A stretch of DNA of 64,000 nucleotides from the NCBI RefSeq assembly GCF_000497575.1, contig NZ_APJI01000013.1, positions 372,001 to 436,000 of the forward strand. The letters are read 5' to 3'. Positions within the stretch are counted from its first letter, which is position 1. Every line of letters starts with the position of its first letter. Shown piece after piece: positions 52,571 to 61,474 of this stretch. The notes beneath the pieces are model-generated. The model was not told where the DNA came from. It did not search any database and saw only the letters and a program-made list of their open reading frames with translations. The position numbers were made by a program, and so were the translations under genes. The DNA is from Afipia sp. OHSU_II-C1. GTDB taxonomy: Bacteria; Pseudomonadota; Alphaproteobacteria; Rhizobiales; Xanthobacteraceae.

Positions 52571-53806
52571 TTATGGGCGGGTCATCTTGCAGGTGGTCGG
52601 CAGGATGGTCTTGTCGGTATCGATCTTGGCGACACCCTTCCAGCCCCAGCCGGTCTTCTCTTCGTCGAAGGGCTCCTTGTTCTTCAGCTCGCCGAACTGG
52701 GCGACATACATCGGCTGGAAGAACTGGTGGTCGTCCTTGCGCATGACGCCCTTGCCGCCGGTGAAGACCTCGAATTCCAGGCCTTCGAGGGCTGCAGCGA
52801 CCTTTACGGGCTCAAGCGATTTGGCCTTCTCGGCCGCCGCCGCGAACATCCGCATTTCGTTCGCTGCGCGCGGGTACCAGAAGGTCTGGCCGGCGTACTT
52901 GGCGCGGAAGGCCTTCTCGAACTCGATCGATTCCTTGTGGTCGATGTTGGCGTAGCCTTCGACGATCGTGAACACCTGATCGTTGAGGTTGCCCTGCTTG
53001 ATCGCGGTCGGGCCACCGGCGCCGCCTGCGTAGTAGGTGTACCAGCCCACCTTGAGCCCGGCGTCAGCCGCGGCCTTCAGCAGCAGTGCGAAGTCCTGGC
53101 CCCAGTTGCCGGTGATCACGGTGTCGGCGCCCGACGCCTTGATCTTCGCAATGTAAGGCGCGAAGTCGGTGATCTTCAGCAGCGGGTGCTTTTCGTCGCC
53201 GACGATCTCGATGTCAGGACGCTTTTCTTTCAGCATCGCACGCGCCGTGGTGCGCACGGATTCGCCGAACGAATAATCCTGATTGATGAGGTACAGCTTC
53301 TTGATGGAGGGAACGCCCTTCATGTAGTTGGTGAGGGCTTCCATCTTGATGTCGGAATTCGCGTCCCAGCGGAAGTGCGCAAAGCTGCACTTGTCGTTGG
53401 TGAGGATGGGGTCTACCGCGGCGTAGTTGAAGTAAAGCACTTCCTTGCCGGGGTTGCGTTCATTGTACTTGGTGACGAAGTCACTCAGCGCGCCGGCCAC
53501 GGAAGAGCCGTTGCCCTGGGTGAGGTAACGCACGCCGGAGTCGATGGCCTTCTGGGCCTGGATCAAGCTTTCCTGCGGGTTGGTCTTGTTGTCGAGCGGA
53601 ACGATTTCGACCTTCTTGCCGAGAATGCCGCCCTTGGCGTTCAGTTCATCGGCCAGATACTGAAAGGTCTTGAGGCCGACTTCGCCGACGCTGGCGCCGC
53701 CGCCCGAGAGCGGGTCGATATAGCCGATTTTCACGGTGTCCTGCGCCATCGCCGCTCCGCCTAGCATGGGCAGTGCGAACGCCGCAGCCATCATCAATTT
53801 ACGCAT
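52571..53806 (-). CDS. Periplasmic substrate-binding protein of the third Liv/HAAT transporter
   Basis: A 411-aa receptor with signal peptide (MRKLMMAAAFALPMLGG..., cleavage after AMA near residue 21) and type I binding fold (VKIGYIDPLSGGGASVGEVG, ELNAKGGILGKKVEIV, then RWDANSDIKMEALTNYM). ATG at 53806 is preferred to 53812, since AGGGAG touches the earlier ATG but lies six bases from the later. First gene of the third liv operon (receptor-livH-livM-livG-livF). A long stem-loop lies in its leader. Ligand unknown. Confidence 0.92.
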   Translation of the reverse strand: MRKLMMAAAFALPMLGGAAMAQDTVKIGYIDPLSGGGASVGEVGLKTFQYLADELNAKGGILGKKVEIVPLDNKTNPQESLIQAQKAIDSGVRYLTQGNGSSVAGALSDFVTKYNERNPGKEVLYFNYAAVDPILTNDKCSFAHFRWDANSDIKMEALTNYMKGVPSIKKLYLINQDYSFGESVRTTARAMLKEKRPDIEIVGDEKHPLLKITDFAPYIAKIKASGADTVITGNWGQDFALLLKAAADAGLKVGWYTYYAGGAGGPTAIKQGNLNDQVFTIVEGYANIDHKESIEFEKAFRAKYAGQTFWYPRAANEMRMFAAAAEKAKSLEPVKVAAALEGLEFEVFTGGKGVMRKDDHQFFQPMYVAQFGELKNKEPFDEEKTGWGWKGVAKIDTDKTILPTTCKMTRP

Positions 53807-53812
53807 TCTCAT

Positions 53813-54167
53813 CTCCCTAAATTCTCTTTGAGAACAGCCTGTTTGAGTGGGCGGACAAGATCCTGATCTGAGGATTTTGATCTTGTGCCGTCCGCGGCCA
53901 TTTCGTGCGGCGGATTGTGGTCCAAGGGCCCGCAGGCTGCAAGCCCCGGTCTTGGGCAGGATGGAGAATGCTTAATTTGCCTGTCCCGGCGCGCACGTGA
54001 TAGGGCGCCGAACCGTCCCGCACCCGCAGTCAGCCCGCGCAAAATTGCGCTGGGTGACAGTTGTATTTTTCTCCGAACTGCTCTTTGGTGATTTCGCGAG
54101 CGGGGATTTTGTATGCCAGCGTTGATGGAAGAGTTGCGGCCGGCGCGGCCGCGGTTTGGGGTTGCCC
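53813..54167. other. 355-bp intergenic region between the third liv operon and fcl
   Basis: Divergent promoter region. It contains a long inverted repeat near the liv side (53851-53895) and an AT-richer stretch at about 54055-54120 that could hold the fcl promoter. No convincing gene, tRNA or repeat of the A or B families was found in it; short open frames here lack ribosome sites and codon bias. Confidence 0.6.
53851..53895. promoter_or_regulatory. Long imperfect stem-loop in the leader of the third liv operon
   Basis: GCGGACAAGATC (53851-53862) can pair with GATCTT (53879-53884) and GTCCGC (53890-53895), with a 5-base bulge and a 16-base loop. It lies 45-89 bp upstream of the receptor start and could be an operator or an RNA structure affecting expression. 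Confidence 0.4.
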
Positions 54168-55115
54168 GTGGCTGCCCTTCCGTTTGATCTGAAAGGCAAG
54201 CGCGTTTTTGTGGCAGGCCATCGCGGGATGGTCGGCAGCGCCTTGGTGCGCCGGCTTGCGCGCGAAAACGTCGAAATCCTCACCGTTTCCCGCAAAGAAC
54301 TCGATCTGCTGGATCAGGCGGCGACCAACCGCTGGTTTGCGGCGATGCGTCCGCAGGTTGTATTCCATGCGGCGGCAAAGGTCGGCGGTATCGTCGCCAA
54401 CAACACCCTGCGCGCGGAATTCATCTACGAGAATCTGCTGATCGCGACCAACGTCATCCACGCAGCTCATGTGCAGGGTGTCGAAAAGCTACTGTTTCTC
54501 GGCTCTTCCTGCATCTATCCGAAACTGGCGCCGCAGCCGCTGCGCGAGGATTCGCTGCTGACGGATACGCTCGAGCCGACCAATGAGCCCTATGCGATCG
54601 CCAAGATCGCCGGCGTCAAGATGGCGGAAGCCTATCGCGATCAGTACGGCAGCGACTTCATCAGCATCATGCCGACCAATCTCTACGGCCCCGGCGACAA
54701 CTATCATCCCGAATACAGCCATGTTGTCGCAGCGCTGATCCGCCGCTTTCATGAAGCGAAGGAAACCGGCGCGCCGGAAGTGGTGGTATGGGGCACCGGC
54801 ACGCCGCGCCGCGAGTTTCTCTATGTCGACGACATGGCCGACGCGTCGATCCACCTGATGAAAAATTATTCCGAGGGCGGCCTGATCAACGTCGGCTCCG
54901 GAGAAGATATTTCCATCGCCGATTTCGCGCATGTCGTCGCCCGGACCGTCGGCTACACCGGTAAGATCGTGTTCGACACTTCGAAGCCCGACGGCACGCC
55001 GCGCAAGCTGCTCGATGTTGGCAAACTCGCCAGGCTTGGATGGCGGGCCTCGACCTCCCTCGATGACGGGATGAAGCTCGCCTACCAGGCGTACCTGGAC
55101 GAGCGGTCTCCGTAG
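54168..55115 (+). CDS. fcl: GDP-L-fucose synthase
   Basis: A 315-aa SDR-fold epimerase/reductase that turns GDP-4-keto-6-deoxymannose into GDP-L-fucose with NADPH, for surface polysaccharide. The Rossmann motif is [11 protein letters not shown], the catalytic Ser lies in [10 protein letters not shown] and the YxxxK in [29 protein letters not shown] and [18 protein letters not shown] are diagnostic. No ATG is available; GTG at 54168 is chosen to match the usual N-terminal length, though TTG at 54156 or 54162 is possible. The partner gene gmd (GDP-mannose dehydratase) is not adjacent. Confidence 0.93.
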   Translation: MAALPFDLKGKRVFVAGHRGMVGSALVRRLARENVEILTVSRKELDLLDQAATNRWFAAMRPQVVFHAAAKVGGIVANNTLRAEFIYENLLIATNVIHAAHVQGVEKLLFLGSSCIYPKLAPQPLREDSLLTDTLEPTNEPYAIAKIAGVKMAEAYRDQYGSDFISIMPTNLYGPGDNYHPEYSHVVAALIRRFHEAKETGAPEVVVWGTGTPRREFLYVDDMADASIHLMKNYSEGGLINVGSGEDISIADFAHVVARTVGYTGKIVFDTSKPDGTPRKLLDVGKLARLGWRASTSLDDGMKLAYQAYLDERSP

Positions 55116-55190
55116 TCCGATTCCGCAGAGCGAAACGGAACGGCCGATGACATCGCTCGTTGGTTGCTTACCTGTCGTTCTGGAATGGCG

Positions 55191-55610
55191 ATGAGCGATA
55201 CCTACGATCTTCAGCGTTTTGTCGAGGCACAGCAGCCGGTCTATCCGCGCGTGGTGTCGGAGCTGCGCGCGGGCCGCAAGCAGAGCCACTGGATGTGGTT
55301 CATCTTTCCGCAGATCGAAGGTCTCGGGCATAGCGCAATGGCGCAAAGGTATGCCATCGGTTCGCGCGCGGAGGCGGTGGCTTACCTGGAACATCCGCTG
55401 CTCGGGCCGAGGCTGCGCGAATGCACGCGGCTGGTGAACGCGGTTGCCGGCAAGGATATCCATGCGATCCTGGGGTCGCCCGACGACATGAAATTCAAAT
55501 CGTCGATGACACTGTTCGCCAGGGCTGCTGCCGACAATGCAGACTTCGCCGCAGCTCTCGACAAATACTACGGCGGCGAATTCGATGCGGCGACAATCGC
55601 ACGGCTTTGA
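55191..55610 (+). CDS. DUF1810 family protein
   Basis: A 139-aa cytoplasmic protein of the DUF1810 family, recognised by DTYDLQRFVEAQQPVYPRVVSELRAGRKQSHWMWFIFPQ, GLGHSAMAQRYAI and the C-terminal CLDKYYGGEFD-like end (LDKYYGGEFDAAT). Its biochemical function is not known to me. ATG at 55191 is chosen (GGA six bases upstream); an ATG at 55185 is also possible. It lies between fcl and yjbQ in the same direction, with no functional link evident. Confidence 0.88.
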   Translation: MSDTYDLQRFVEAQQPVYPRVVSELRAGRKQSHWMWFIFPQIEGLGHSAMAQRYAIGSRAEAVAYLEHPLLGPRLRECTRLVNAVAGKDIHAILGSPDDMKFKSSMTLFARAAADNADFAAALDKYYGGEFDAATIARL

Positions 55611-55636
55611 GCAACAATGAGGCCGGGAAAGCAGAC

Positions 55637-56086
55637 ATGAAGCAGACGCCGGTTGTTGTCACCGAGGTTGAAACCATCGCCAGCGCGACGCTGACAGTGC
55701 CGACGCGGGGCGAAGGCTTCATCGACATCACGCACGAGGTCGCGCGGTTTCTGGCGCAGAGCGGCGGTGCGACAGGGACCGTGACATTGTTCATCCGGCA
55801 TACGTCCGCATCCCTGACCATTCAGGAGAATGCCGATCCAGATGTGCTGGCGGATTTGCTCACCTCGCTGCGGCGTCTCGCGCCCGCCGATGGCGGCTGG
55901 CGTCACACCGTCGAAGGCCCGGACGACATGCCGGCGCATATCAAGACCATGCTGACCTCGGTCAGCCTGCAAATCCCGGTGATCAACGGCGCGCTCGCGC
56001 TCGGCACCTGGCAGGCGATCTATCTGATCGAGCACCGCGCGCGTCCGCACAGCCGCGAGGTGGTGATGCAGTTTATGGGGCGGTGA
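55637..56086 (+). CDS. yjbQ: YjbQ / UPF0047 family protein
   Basis: A 149-aa protein of the YjbQ family with both signatures: IRHTSASLTIQENADPDV (about residues 53-70) and GTWQAIYLIEHRARPHSREV near the C-terminus. The conserved His and Asp/Glu form a metal-type pocket. Homologues complement thiamine-phosphate synthase mutants weakly, so the real role remains open. GGCCGGGAAAGC leads to the ATG; it starts 26 bp after the DUF1810 gene. Confidence 0.92.
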   Translation: MKQTPVVVTEVETIASATLTVPTRGEGFIDITHEVARFLAQSGGATGTVTLFIRHTSASLTIQENADPDVLADLLTSLRRLAPADGGWRHTVEGPDDMPAHIKTMLTSVSLQIPVINGALALGTWQAIYLIEHRARPHSREVVMQFMGR

Positions 56087-56098
56087 ACGAAACTCATC

Positions 56099-56177
56099 CG
56101 TCATTGCGAGGAGCGTAAGCGACGAAGCAATCCAGCCTTTTCGAAGAATGGATTGCTTCGCTTCGCTCGCAATGACG
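56099..56177. repeat. Palindromic intergenic repeat, family B, copy 5
   Basis: About 79 bp from CGTCATTGCGAGGAGCG to CGCTCGCAATGACGA, with CGAAGCAATCCAG and TGGATTGCTTCG inside. Located between the convergent yjbQ and CoA-transferase genes. Confidence 0.9.
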
Positions 56178-56197
56178 ACAGGGGAGCGACGAAGCTC

Positions 56198-58669
56198 CTA
56201 ACTCGCCGCACTCGCGGTCTTGCCCTCGGTCTTTTTCTTCTTCGGTTTCGGCAAGGTCGCCTCGGTGCCGATGATTTCGTTGCGCGCAAGCTCGGCGATC
56301 TCGGCATCGCTGAGACCAAGCACCTCACGCAGCACTTCGTGATTGTGCTGGCCCAGCGTCGGCGCGAGATGGGTGATCGGATAGGGCAATTCTGAATCGC
56401 CCTCGCGATAGGCGACCGACGGCAACAGATGCGGACCCATAAACGGCCGGTCGCTCGGCTGCCAGTGTCCGGTCTTGAGCAGATGCGGATCGCTGGCGAG
56501 ATCCTGCGGCAGTTTCGCGATGCCCGCGGGAATGCCGGCCTTCTGCAATGTCACCATCGCAATGTCGGGGCGCACATCGGCAAGCCAGTGACGGATCGCG
56601 ACTTCGATCGAATCTTCATGTTCGCGCCGACCTTCCACGCTGGCGAGCGCGGGATCGTTGGCGAGGTCCGCGCGCCGCATCACGCCGCAGAGCGCCTTCC
56701 ACTCGTCATTGTTACGGACTGCGAGCGTCAGCCACTGATCGATGCCGAGCGTCGGGAAACATCCGTTCGGCACATACTGCGGATGGCGGTTGCCGATGCG
56801 CGGGCTTGTCGCGCCGGTGGCCGATTGTTCGAGGATCGACGGCGCAACCATCGGCAGCATGCATTCGACCTGGCTGAGATCGATGTGCTGGCCTTCGCCC
56901 GTCTTGCGCTGTTGCATGAAGCCGAGCAGTAGGGCGGCGGCGCCGTTCAGTCCGCCGATCGGATCGCCGATCGCCGCATGCAGCATCACCGGCGGATCGT
57001 CCGGGCCACCGGTCACTGACGGCAAACCGGAGGCTTGTTCCAGCGTCGAGCCATAGGCGCGTACGCCGCTCCATTTCCCTGTCATGCCGAAAGCGGGCAT
57101 GGTGACCACGATGAGCCGCGGATTGATCTTTAGAATGTTTTCGACACTGAGGCCGAGACGCGGCATCACGTCGGCGGCGTAATTGTCGATCACCGCATCG
57201 GCGTCCTTCATCAGCCGCTTGAGCAGCGAAAGGCCGGTCTCGGTGGTGAGGTCCAGCGTGATGCCGCGCTTGTTGCGGTTGTTCATCTGGAACCAGTAGG
57301 TCTTCTCGTAGGTCCGCTCCTCATGATAGGGCGGGCGCGTGTCGGTGCCGCGGAACCAGTCCGGATACTGGCACGACTCCACTTTAATAATGTCCGCGCC
57401 GAGATCGCCCATCTGGCGCGTCGCGGTCGGCCCAGCCCAGCCCATGGTGAGATCGATGATGCGCAGGCCTTTCAGCGGCAGCGCATCCTGCGTGGTTGCC
57501 GCGCGCGTGGCCTTGCGCTGATGCGCGGGCAGGGTCGTGTTGTCGTCTGCGCCAAGGAGCGGCGCGCGTCCGTTGGGCTTGGGCCGTGAGCGGGTCAGAT
57601 ATTGCGGCAGCACCGGACCTTCGAACGACGCGGTGCCTATCTCGACCGTGCCGAACGCGCCGCGTTCGCGGTGCACGTCCTGTTCCAGCAGTTCTTTCAT
57701 GTCGGGCACCACCGCAAGCGGCAGCCGCAGCTCGATGCCCATCTCGAACCATTCCAGCGCAGTCTTCTTCAAGAGCGCCGGTGTGATGATCGCCTTCAGT
57801 TCGTCCGCATGCATGAAGCGGCCGATGGTCGCCGAATATTTCGGATCGGCGCCAAGCTCAGGCATGTCGAGCATCTTGCAGAACGCGACCCACTGTGCAG
57901 GCGTGACCACCGTGACGCCGAGCCAGCCATGCTTGGTGACGAAGTTGCCGGACGGATAGCCGCGGCCGAAGCGATTGATGCCGGGGCGCGGGCGGGTGAA
58001 GCCGGATTCCAGCGCCAGTCCGGTGTCGAACTCGCTGATATGAAGCATTGCTTCGAGATTGTTGACGGCGAAGCGGCGCGCGCCGTGTTCGTGTCCGTAA
58101 AGACCTGCAAGGCTCGGAATGAACGCGGTCAGTCCGCCGACCACGCCGATCTGGCCGTCGCGCGGCAGCACCGGCGGGCCTTCGACAGGGCCGACGAGTT
58201 TCACGAGGCCCGCGAGACTGCGGCACACCGAGTCGGTGGCGAGATAGTTGCGATAGGGGCCATGCTCGCCGAACCATGAGATCGCGGTGATCGCGAGGCC
58301 GGGATCGGCCTTGCGCAGGCGGTCGTGCGAAATCTGCGACGCCTTGATCTCATCTGGATGCCGCGCATCCAGCAGCAGATCAGCGCCGGCGAGCAGGTCG
58401 AGAATCCGGCTCGCGCCGTCCGGCGTTTCGGGATCGGCGATGATGCTCTGCTTGTTGGTGTTAAGCCAGGCGAAGGTGAGGCTCTCGCGCTGTCCGCCGC
58501 CTGCATCGGTCAGCGGCGGAATGCGGCGGCCGGGATCGCCGCCCTGCGGTTCGATCTTGATGACCTCTGCGCCGAAATCCGAAAACAGCTTGCCACAATA
58601 GCCGAGCGTATCGCCCGATCCGAGTTCAACAACGCGCACCCCTGACAGTGGCAAGTTCGGCATATCCAC
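56198..58669 (-). CDS. Double-domain class III CoA-transferase (CaiB/BaiF repeat fusion)
   Basis: An 823-aa protein with two tandem CaiB/BaiF domains (about residues 1-390 and 400-805) joined by a short linker, ending in a Lys-rich tail (PKPKKKKTEGKTASAAS). Each half has the N-terminal signature (VRVVELGSGDTLGYCGKLFSDFGAEVIKIE; LRIIDLTMGWAGPTATRQMGDLGADIIKVE). In the second half the probable catalytic Asp is D569 (AIGDPIGG). In the first half an ungapped alignment puts Gln173 at that place, although Asp171 lies close by. The halves may form an internal dimer with one active site. Acid and CoA donor are unknown; no linked gene helps. Confidence 0.88.
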   Translation of the reverse strand: MDMPNLPLSGVRVVELGSGDTLGYCGKLFSDFGAEVIKIEPQGGDPGRRIPPLTDAGGGQRESLTFAWLNTNKQSIIADPETPDGASRILDLLAGADLLLDARHPDEIKASQISHDRLRKADPGLAITAISWFGEHGPYRNYLATDSVCRSLAGLVKLVGPVEGPPVLPRDGQIGVVGGLTAFIPSLAGLYGHEHGARRFAVNNLEAMLHISEFDTGLALESGFTRPRPGINRFGRGYPSGNFVTKHGWLGVTVVTPAQWVAFCKMLDMPELGADPKYSATIGRFMHADELKAIITPALLKKTALEWFEMGIELRLPLAVVPDMKELLEQDVHRERGAFGTVEIGTASFEGPVLPQYLTRSRPKPNGRAPLLGADDNTTLPAHQRKATRAATTQDALPLKGLRIIDLTMGWAGPTATRQMGDLGADIIKVESCQYPDWFRGTDTRPPYHEERTYEKTYWFQMNNRNKRGITLDLTTETGLSLLKRLMKDADAVIDNYAADVMPRLGLSVENILKINPRLIVVTMPAFGMTGKWSGVRAYGSTLEQASGLPSVTGGPDDPPVMLHAAIGDPIGGLNGAAALLLGFMQQRKTGEGQHIDLSQVECMLPMVAPSILEQSATGATSPRIGNRHPQYVPNGCFPTLGIDQWLTLAVRNNDEWKALCGVMRRADLANDPALASVEGRREHEDSIEVAIRHWLADVRPDIAMVTLQKAGIPAGIAKLPQDLASDPHLLKTGHWQPSDRPFMGPHLLPSVAYREGDSELPYPITHLAPTLGQHNHEVLREVLGLSDAEIAELARNEIIGTEATLPKPKKKKTEGKTASAAS

Positions 58670-58767
58670 CCCGGTCTATTTGCGGCGCACAACAATCGTG
58701 CGCGCATCTTTTCCGGTTGTCTTAGCAAGGGTGGCCGCGTTCGGCAAAGCCGGGAGCCATGCTCTAT

Positions 58768-59622
58768 TCAGCGGGACCGTGCTGCGTTTTGCAGACGTGG
58801 CGGCGATGCATTCAGAACTGTTGCCATCGCGCTGATCAGCGGCTTCATGAAAAAGGATTCGTTGGCGGGATAAATGTCGGTGCGCAGGCCATAGGCTTTC
58901 AGTTCGTCGGACACTACGGGGCCGACCGACGCCACCGGCGTCTGTGCGAGCCCCGCGCGCAGTTTGTCTTCGCAATTGTGCGCTCGCGCGACGTCGACCA
59001 GACGCCGCACCTGGCCGGAACTCGTCAGCGCGATGGCATCGACGCGGCGCTGCGCCATCTCGTCAATTGCGGCAACGATATTGGTGTCCGCCGCCTGTCC
59101 GTCATAGATGTAGGGCAGCACGGTTTCGACCGTCGCGCCATACGAGGTGATCGCGCCGATCAGTTTGCTGTGGTCCTTGTCGGGATAAAGCTGCAGCCCG
59201 ACGCGGTGGCCTTTCAGGTCCTGCTGCGCCAGCATGGCGGCGACGCCCTCGGACGTCGGCGTCTCGGTCTGCACATTGGCCTCGAGGCCGATCTCGCGCA
59301 GCGCGCGCACCGGCTTGGGACCGCGCGCGTACCGCTTCGCTTTGGCAATGGCGGCAATGAAATCCTGATCAAGGCCGATGCGCTGCGCGACCTTCATCAT
59401 GCGCCGCAGGCCTTCGCCGGTCATCAGCACCAGATCGTCGAACGGTTTGGCGATGAACAGCCTGATCCAGGCGTCAACCGGGGCGGGGTCCGGTGCATCG
59501 CGGATGGTGAACATCGGACATTGCAGCACATTGGCGCCCTGTTCCTGCAGCAGGCGCGAAAACTGCGCTTCCTCGCGCGTTTCCAGAATCAGAATGCGAT
59601 AACCTTCAAGCCTGCCAGCCAT
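58768..59622 (-). CDS. hemD: Uroporphyrinogen-III synthase family protein
   Basis: A 284-aa HemD-type protein: LEGYRILILETREEAQFSRLLQEQGANVLQCPMF at the start, LVLMTGEGLRRMM, the linking strand GPKPVRALREIGL, and the C-terminal domain with DAIALTSSGQVRRLV and VASVGPVVSDELKAYGL. The reaction ring-closes hydroxymethylbilane with inversion of ring D. HemD sequences vary strongly, so the family rather than the exact role is certain; no other haem gene is near, and it may be an extra copy. Divergent from purU. Confidence 0.83.
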   Translation of the reverse strand: MAGRLEGYRILILETREEAQFSRLLQEQGANVLQCPMFTIRDAPDPAPVDAWIRLFIAKPFDDLVLMTGEGLRRMMKVAQRIGLDQDFIAAIAKAKRYARGPKPVRALREIGLEANVQTETPTSEGVAAMLAQQDLKGHRVGLQLYPDKDHSKLIGAITSYGATVETVLPYIYDGQAADTNIVAAIDEMAQRRVDAIALTSSGQVRRLVDVARAHNCEDKLRAGLAQTPVASVGPVVSDELKAYGLRTDIYPANESFFMKPLISAMATVLNASPPRLQNAARSR

Positions 59623-59778
59623 ATGGACCCGTTTGCGGCGAATGTGATGAGGCGCAGCCTATTGCTCCCATGACCCCCATGCCAGCCTGTTTTGCATGCG
59701 GGATTGGCGAAATTGTTGCGCGGATGTTAGAGGAGGGCTCCGCCCGCCGTCCGCTGTCCCAAACCGAAAAAATCCCCC

Positions 59779-60642
59779 ATGTCCGCACAGCAATTCGTCC
59801 TGACCCTGTCCTGCCCGGACCGCCCCGGCATCGTGTCGGCGGTCTCCACCTTCCTGTTCGCCAACGGTCAGAACATTCTCGACGCGCAGCAATACAGCGA
59901 CACCGAGACCGGCAGGTTTTTCATGCGGGTGAGCTTCGATTCGCCTGCCGCGAAGGCGGACCTCGCCGCGCTTCAGGCCGGGTTCGGCGTGATGGCGAAG
60001 CCGTTCGACATGGTCTGGCAGTTGCGCGACCGCGCCGTGCAGCAGCGCGTGCTGCTGATGGTGTCGAAATTCGATCACTGCCTTGCCGACATTCTTTATC
60101 GCTGGCGGCGCGGCGAACTGCCGATGACCCCGACTGCGATCGTCTCCAACCATCCGCTGGAGACTTACGCCGGGCTCGATTTCGCAGGCATCCCGTTTCA
60201 TCATCTGCCGGTGACGCGCGCGACCAAGGACGAGCAGGAAGGCGCGGTCTGGAAAATCATCCAGGAGACGAAGACCGATCTCGTCGTGCTGGCGCGCTAC
60301 ATGCAGGTGCTGTCGGAGGACTTCGCAGGCAAGCTGTCGGGCCGCTGCATCAATATCCACCACTCGTTCCTGCCGGGGTTCAAGGGCGCCAAGCCGTACC
60401 ATCAGGCGCATGAGCGCGGCGTCAAGCTGATCGGCGCGACCGCGCATTATGTCACCAGCGATCTCGACGAAGGCCCGATCATCGAGCAGGATATCGAGCG
60501 CATCAGCCATCGCGACTCGCCGGAAGGGCTCGTGCGCAAGGGCGCGGACATCGAGCGCCGGGTGCTCGCCCGCGCGATCCGCTATCATCTCGAGGACCGC
60601 GTGATCCTCAACGGTCGCAAGACCGTGGTGTTCACGGACTGA
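59779..60642 (+). CDS. purU: Formyltetrahydrofolate deformylase
   Basis: A 287-aa PurU: N-terminal ACT domain ([31 protein letters not shown]) and C-terminal formyltransferase-like domain with the catalytic Asn (SNHPLETY), His ([12 protein letters not shown]) and Asp ([13 protein letters not shown]). It hydrolyses 10-formyl-THF to THF and formate, balancing the one-carbon pool; glycine or methionine normally affects it through the ACT domain. The ATG at 59779 follows AAAAAATCCCCC without a clear Shine-Dalgarno, but it begins the ACT domain correctly. It ends six bases before the convergent SRPBCC gene. Confidence 0.96.
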   Translation: MSAQQFVLTLSCPDRPGIVSAVSTFLFANGQNILDAQQYSDTETGRFFMRVSFDSPAAKADLAALQAGFGVMAKPFDMVWQLRDRAVQQRVLLMVSKFDHCLADILYRWRRGELPMTPTAIVSNHPLETYAGLDFAGIPFHHLPVTRATKDEQEGAVWKIIQETKTDLVVLARYMQVLSEDFAGKLSGRCINIHHSFLPGFKGAKPYHQAHERGVKLIGATAHYVTSDLDEGPIIEQDIERISHRDSPEGLVRKGADIERRVLARAIRYHLEDRVILNGRKTVVFTD

Positions 60643-60648
60643 CGTTCA

Positions 60649-61125
60649 TTAGTGCAGCGGGGACTGCTCCCGCTCCATGATCGCCGCCAGCCGGTCGAAC
60701 CCGCTGCTGGTCCCGGAGGCCCGCATCTCGAGTCCGGCAGCGGCATCCAGCGCGGCAGCCTGCTCGGTGAAAGTCATCCGGGTCTGTGCGCCGTCTGCGG
60801 CGAACACCACCGTCGCCAGCGACACCGACAGCCGCTGCGTGTTGAGCGTCATCTCATACGCGTAGACGATCCGCTCGCCGGGCACGATATCGAAATAGTG
60901 CGCGCGGAATCCGCGCGTCTCGCCCTCGGCGGTGCGCCAGCGAACAACTTCCGATCCGCCGATGTGGAAATCGAAACTGTCTTCGAGCACCGTCCAGTCG
61001 GGGTGGCATGACGTCCATTTGCGCTTCAGATCGAATTCGGACCAGAAGCGAAAGGCATGGGGCGGGCGTCCCGGCAACATGCGCTCGACAACAAAAGTCG
61101 CGTGGTCCACGGGCTGGTTCTTCAT
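60649..61125 (-). CDS. SRPBCC (AHSA1-like) domain protein
   Basis: A 158-aa protein of the START/SRPBCC fold, AHSA1-like type: VERMLPGRPPHAFRFWSEFDLKRKW, DFHIGGSEVVRW, YFDIVPGERIVYAYEM and TRMTFTEQAAALD. Such proteins are regularly encoded after small ArsR regulators in one unit and may bind hydrophobic ligands. The start overlaps the ArsR stop (ATGA, 61122-61125), so translation is coupled. Third gene of the GST-arsR-SRPBCC operon. Confidence 0.9.
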   Translation of the reverse strand: MKNQPVDHATFVVERMLPGRPPHAFRFWSEFDLKRKWTSCHPDWTVLEDSFDFHIGGSEVVRWRTAEGETRGFRAHYFDIVPGERIVYAYEMTLNTQRLSVSLATVVFAADGAQTRMTFTEQAAALDAAAGLEMRASGTSSGFDRLAAIMEREQSPLH

Positions 61126-61460
61126 TTGCCGTCCTGTTCGGGAAAATCGGCTATCGCCTGCGCCAGTCGGTCGAAAGCCTGGTTCATTGCCGTCTCACGT
61201 TGCTTCACCCATCGCCCGATCGAGGCGAGCGCCTGCGGCTTGATGGTGTAGGTGCGGACGCGCCCGGCCTTTTTTGAGGCCACGAGGCCGCCTTCCTCCA
61301 GTATCCTGAGGTGCTTCACCGCGGATGGCAGCGCCATCTCCATCGGGTCTGCCAGTTGCTTCACCGAAGCGGGGCCGCGGCTCAGCCGCTCAACCATGCT
61401 TCTGCGATACGGATCGGCGAGGGCATGGAACATGTGATCGAGCTGTTGCGATGCCGGCAT
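61122..61460 (-). CDS. ArsR-family transcriptional regulator
   Basis: A 112-aa winged-helix repressor: ALADPYRRSMVERLSRGPASVKQLADPMEMALPSAVKHLRILEEGGLVASKKAGRVRTYTI. No metal-binding CVC motif is present, so it probably senses something else, as regulators paired with SRPBCC proteins do. ATG at 61460 is preferred to the GTG at 61472, with GGGGA five bases upstream. It overlaps the SRPBCC gene and lies 14 bp after the GST gene. The two matching 24-bp dyads before the GST start are its likely operators, so it would repress its own operon. Confidence 0.92.
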   Translation of the reverse strand: MPASQQLDHMFHALADPYRRSMVERLSRGPASVKQLADPMEMALPSAVKHLRILEEGGLVASKKAGRVRTYTIKPQALASIGRWVKQRETAMNQAFDRLAQAIADFPEQDGK

Positions 61461-61474
61461 GCGAATCCCCACGG

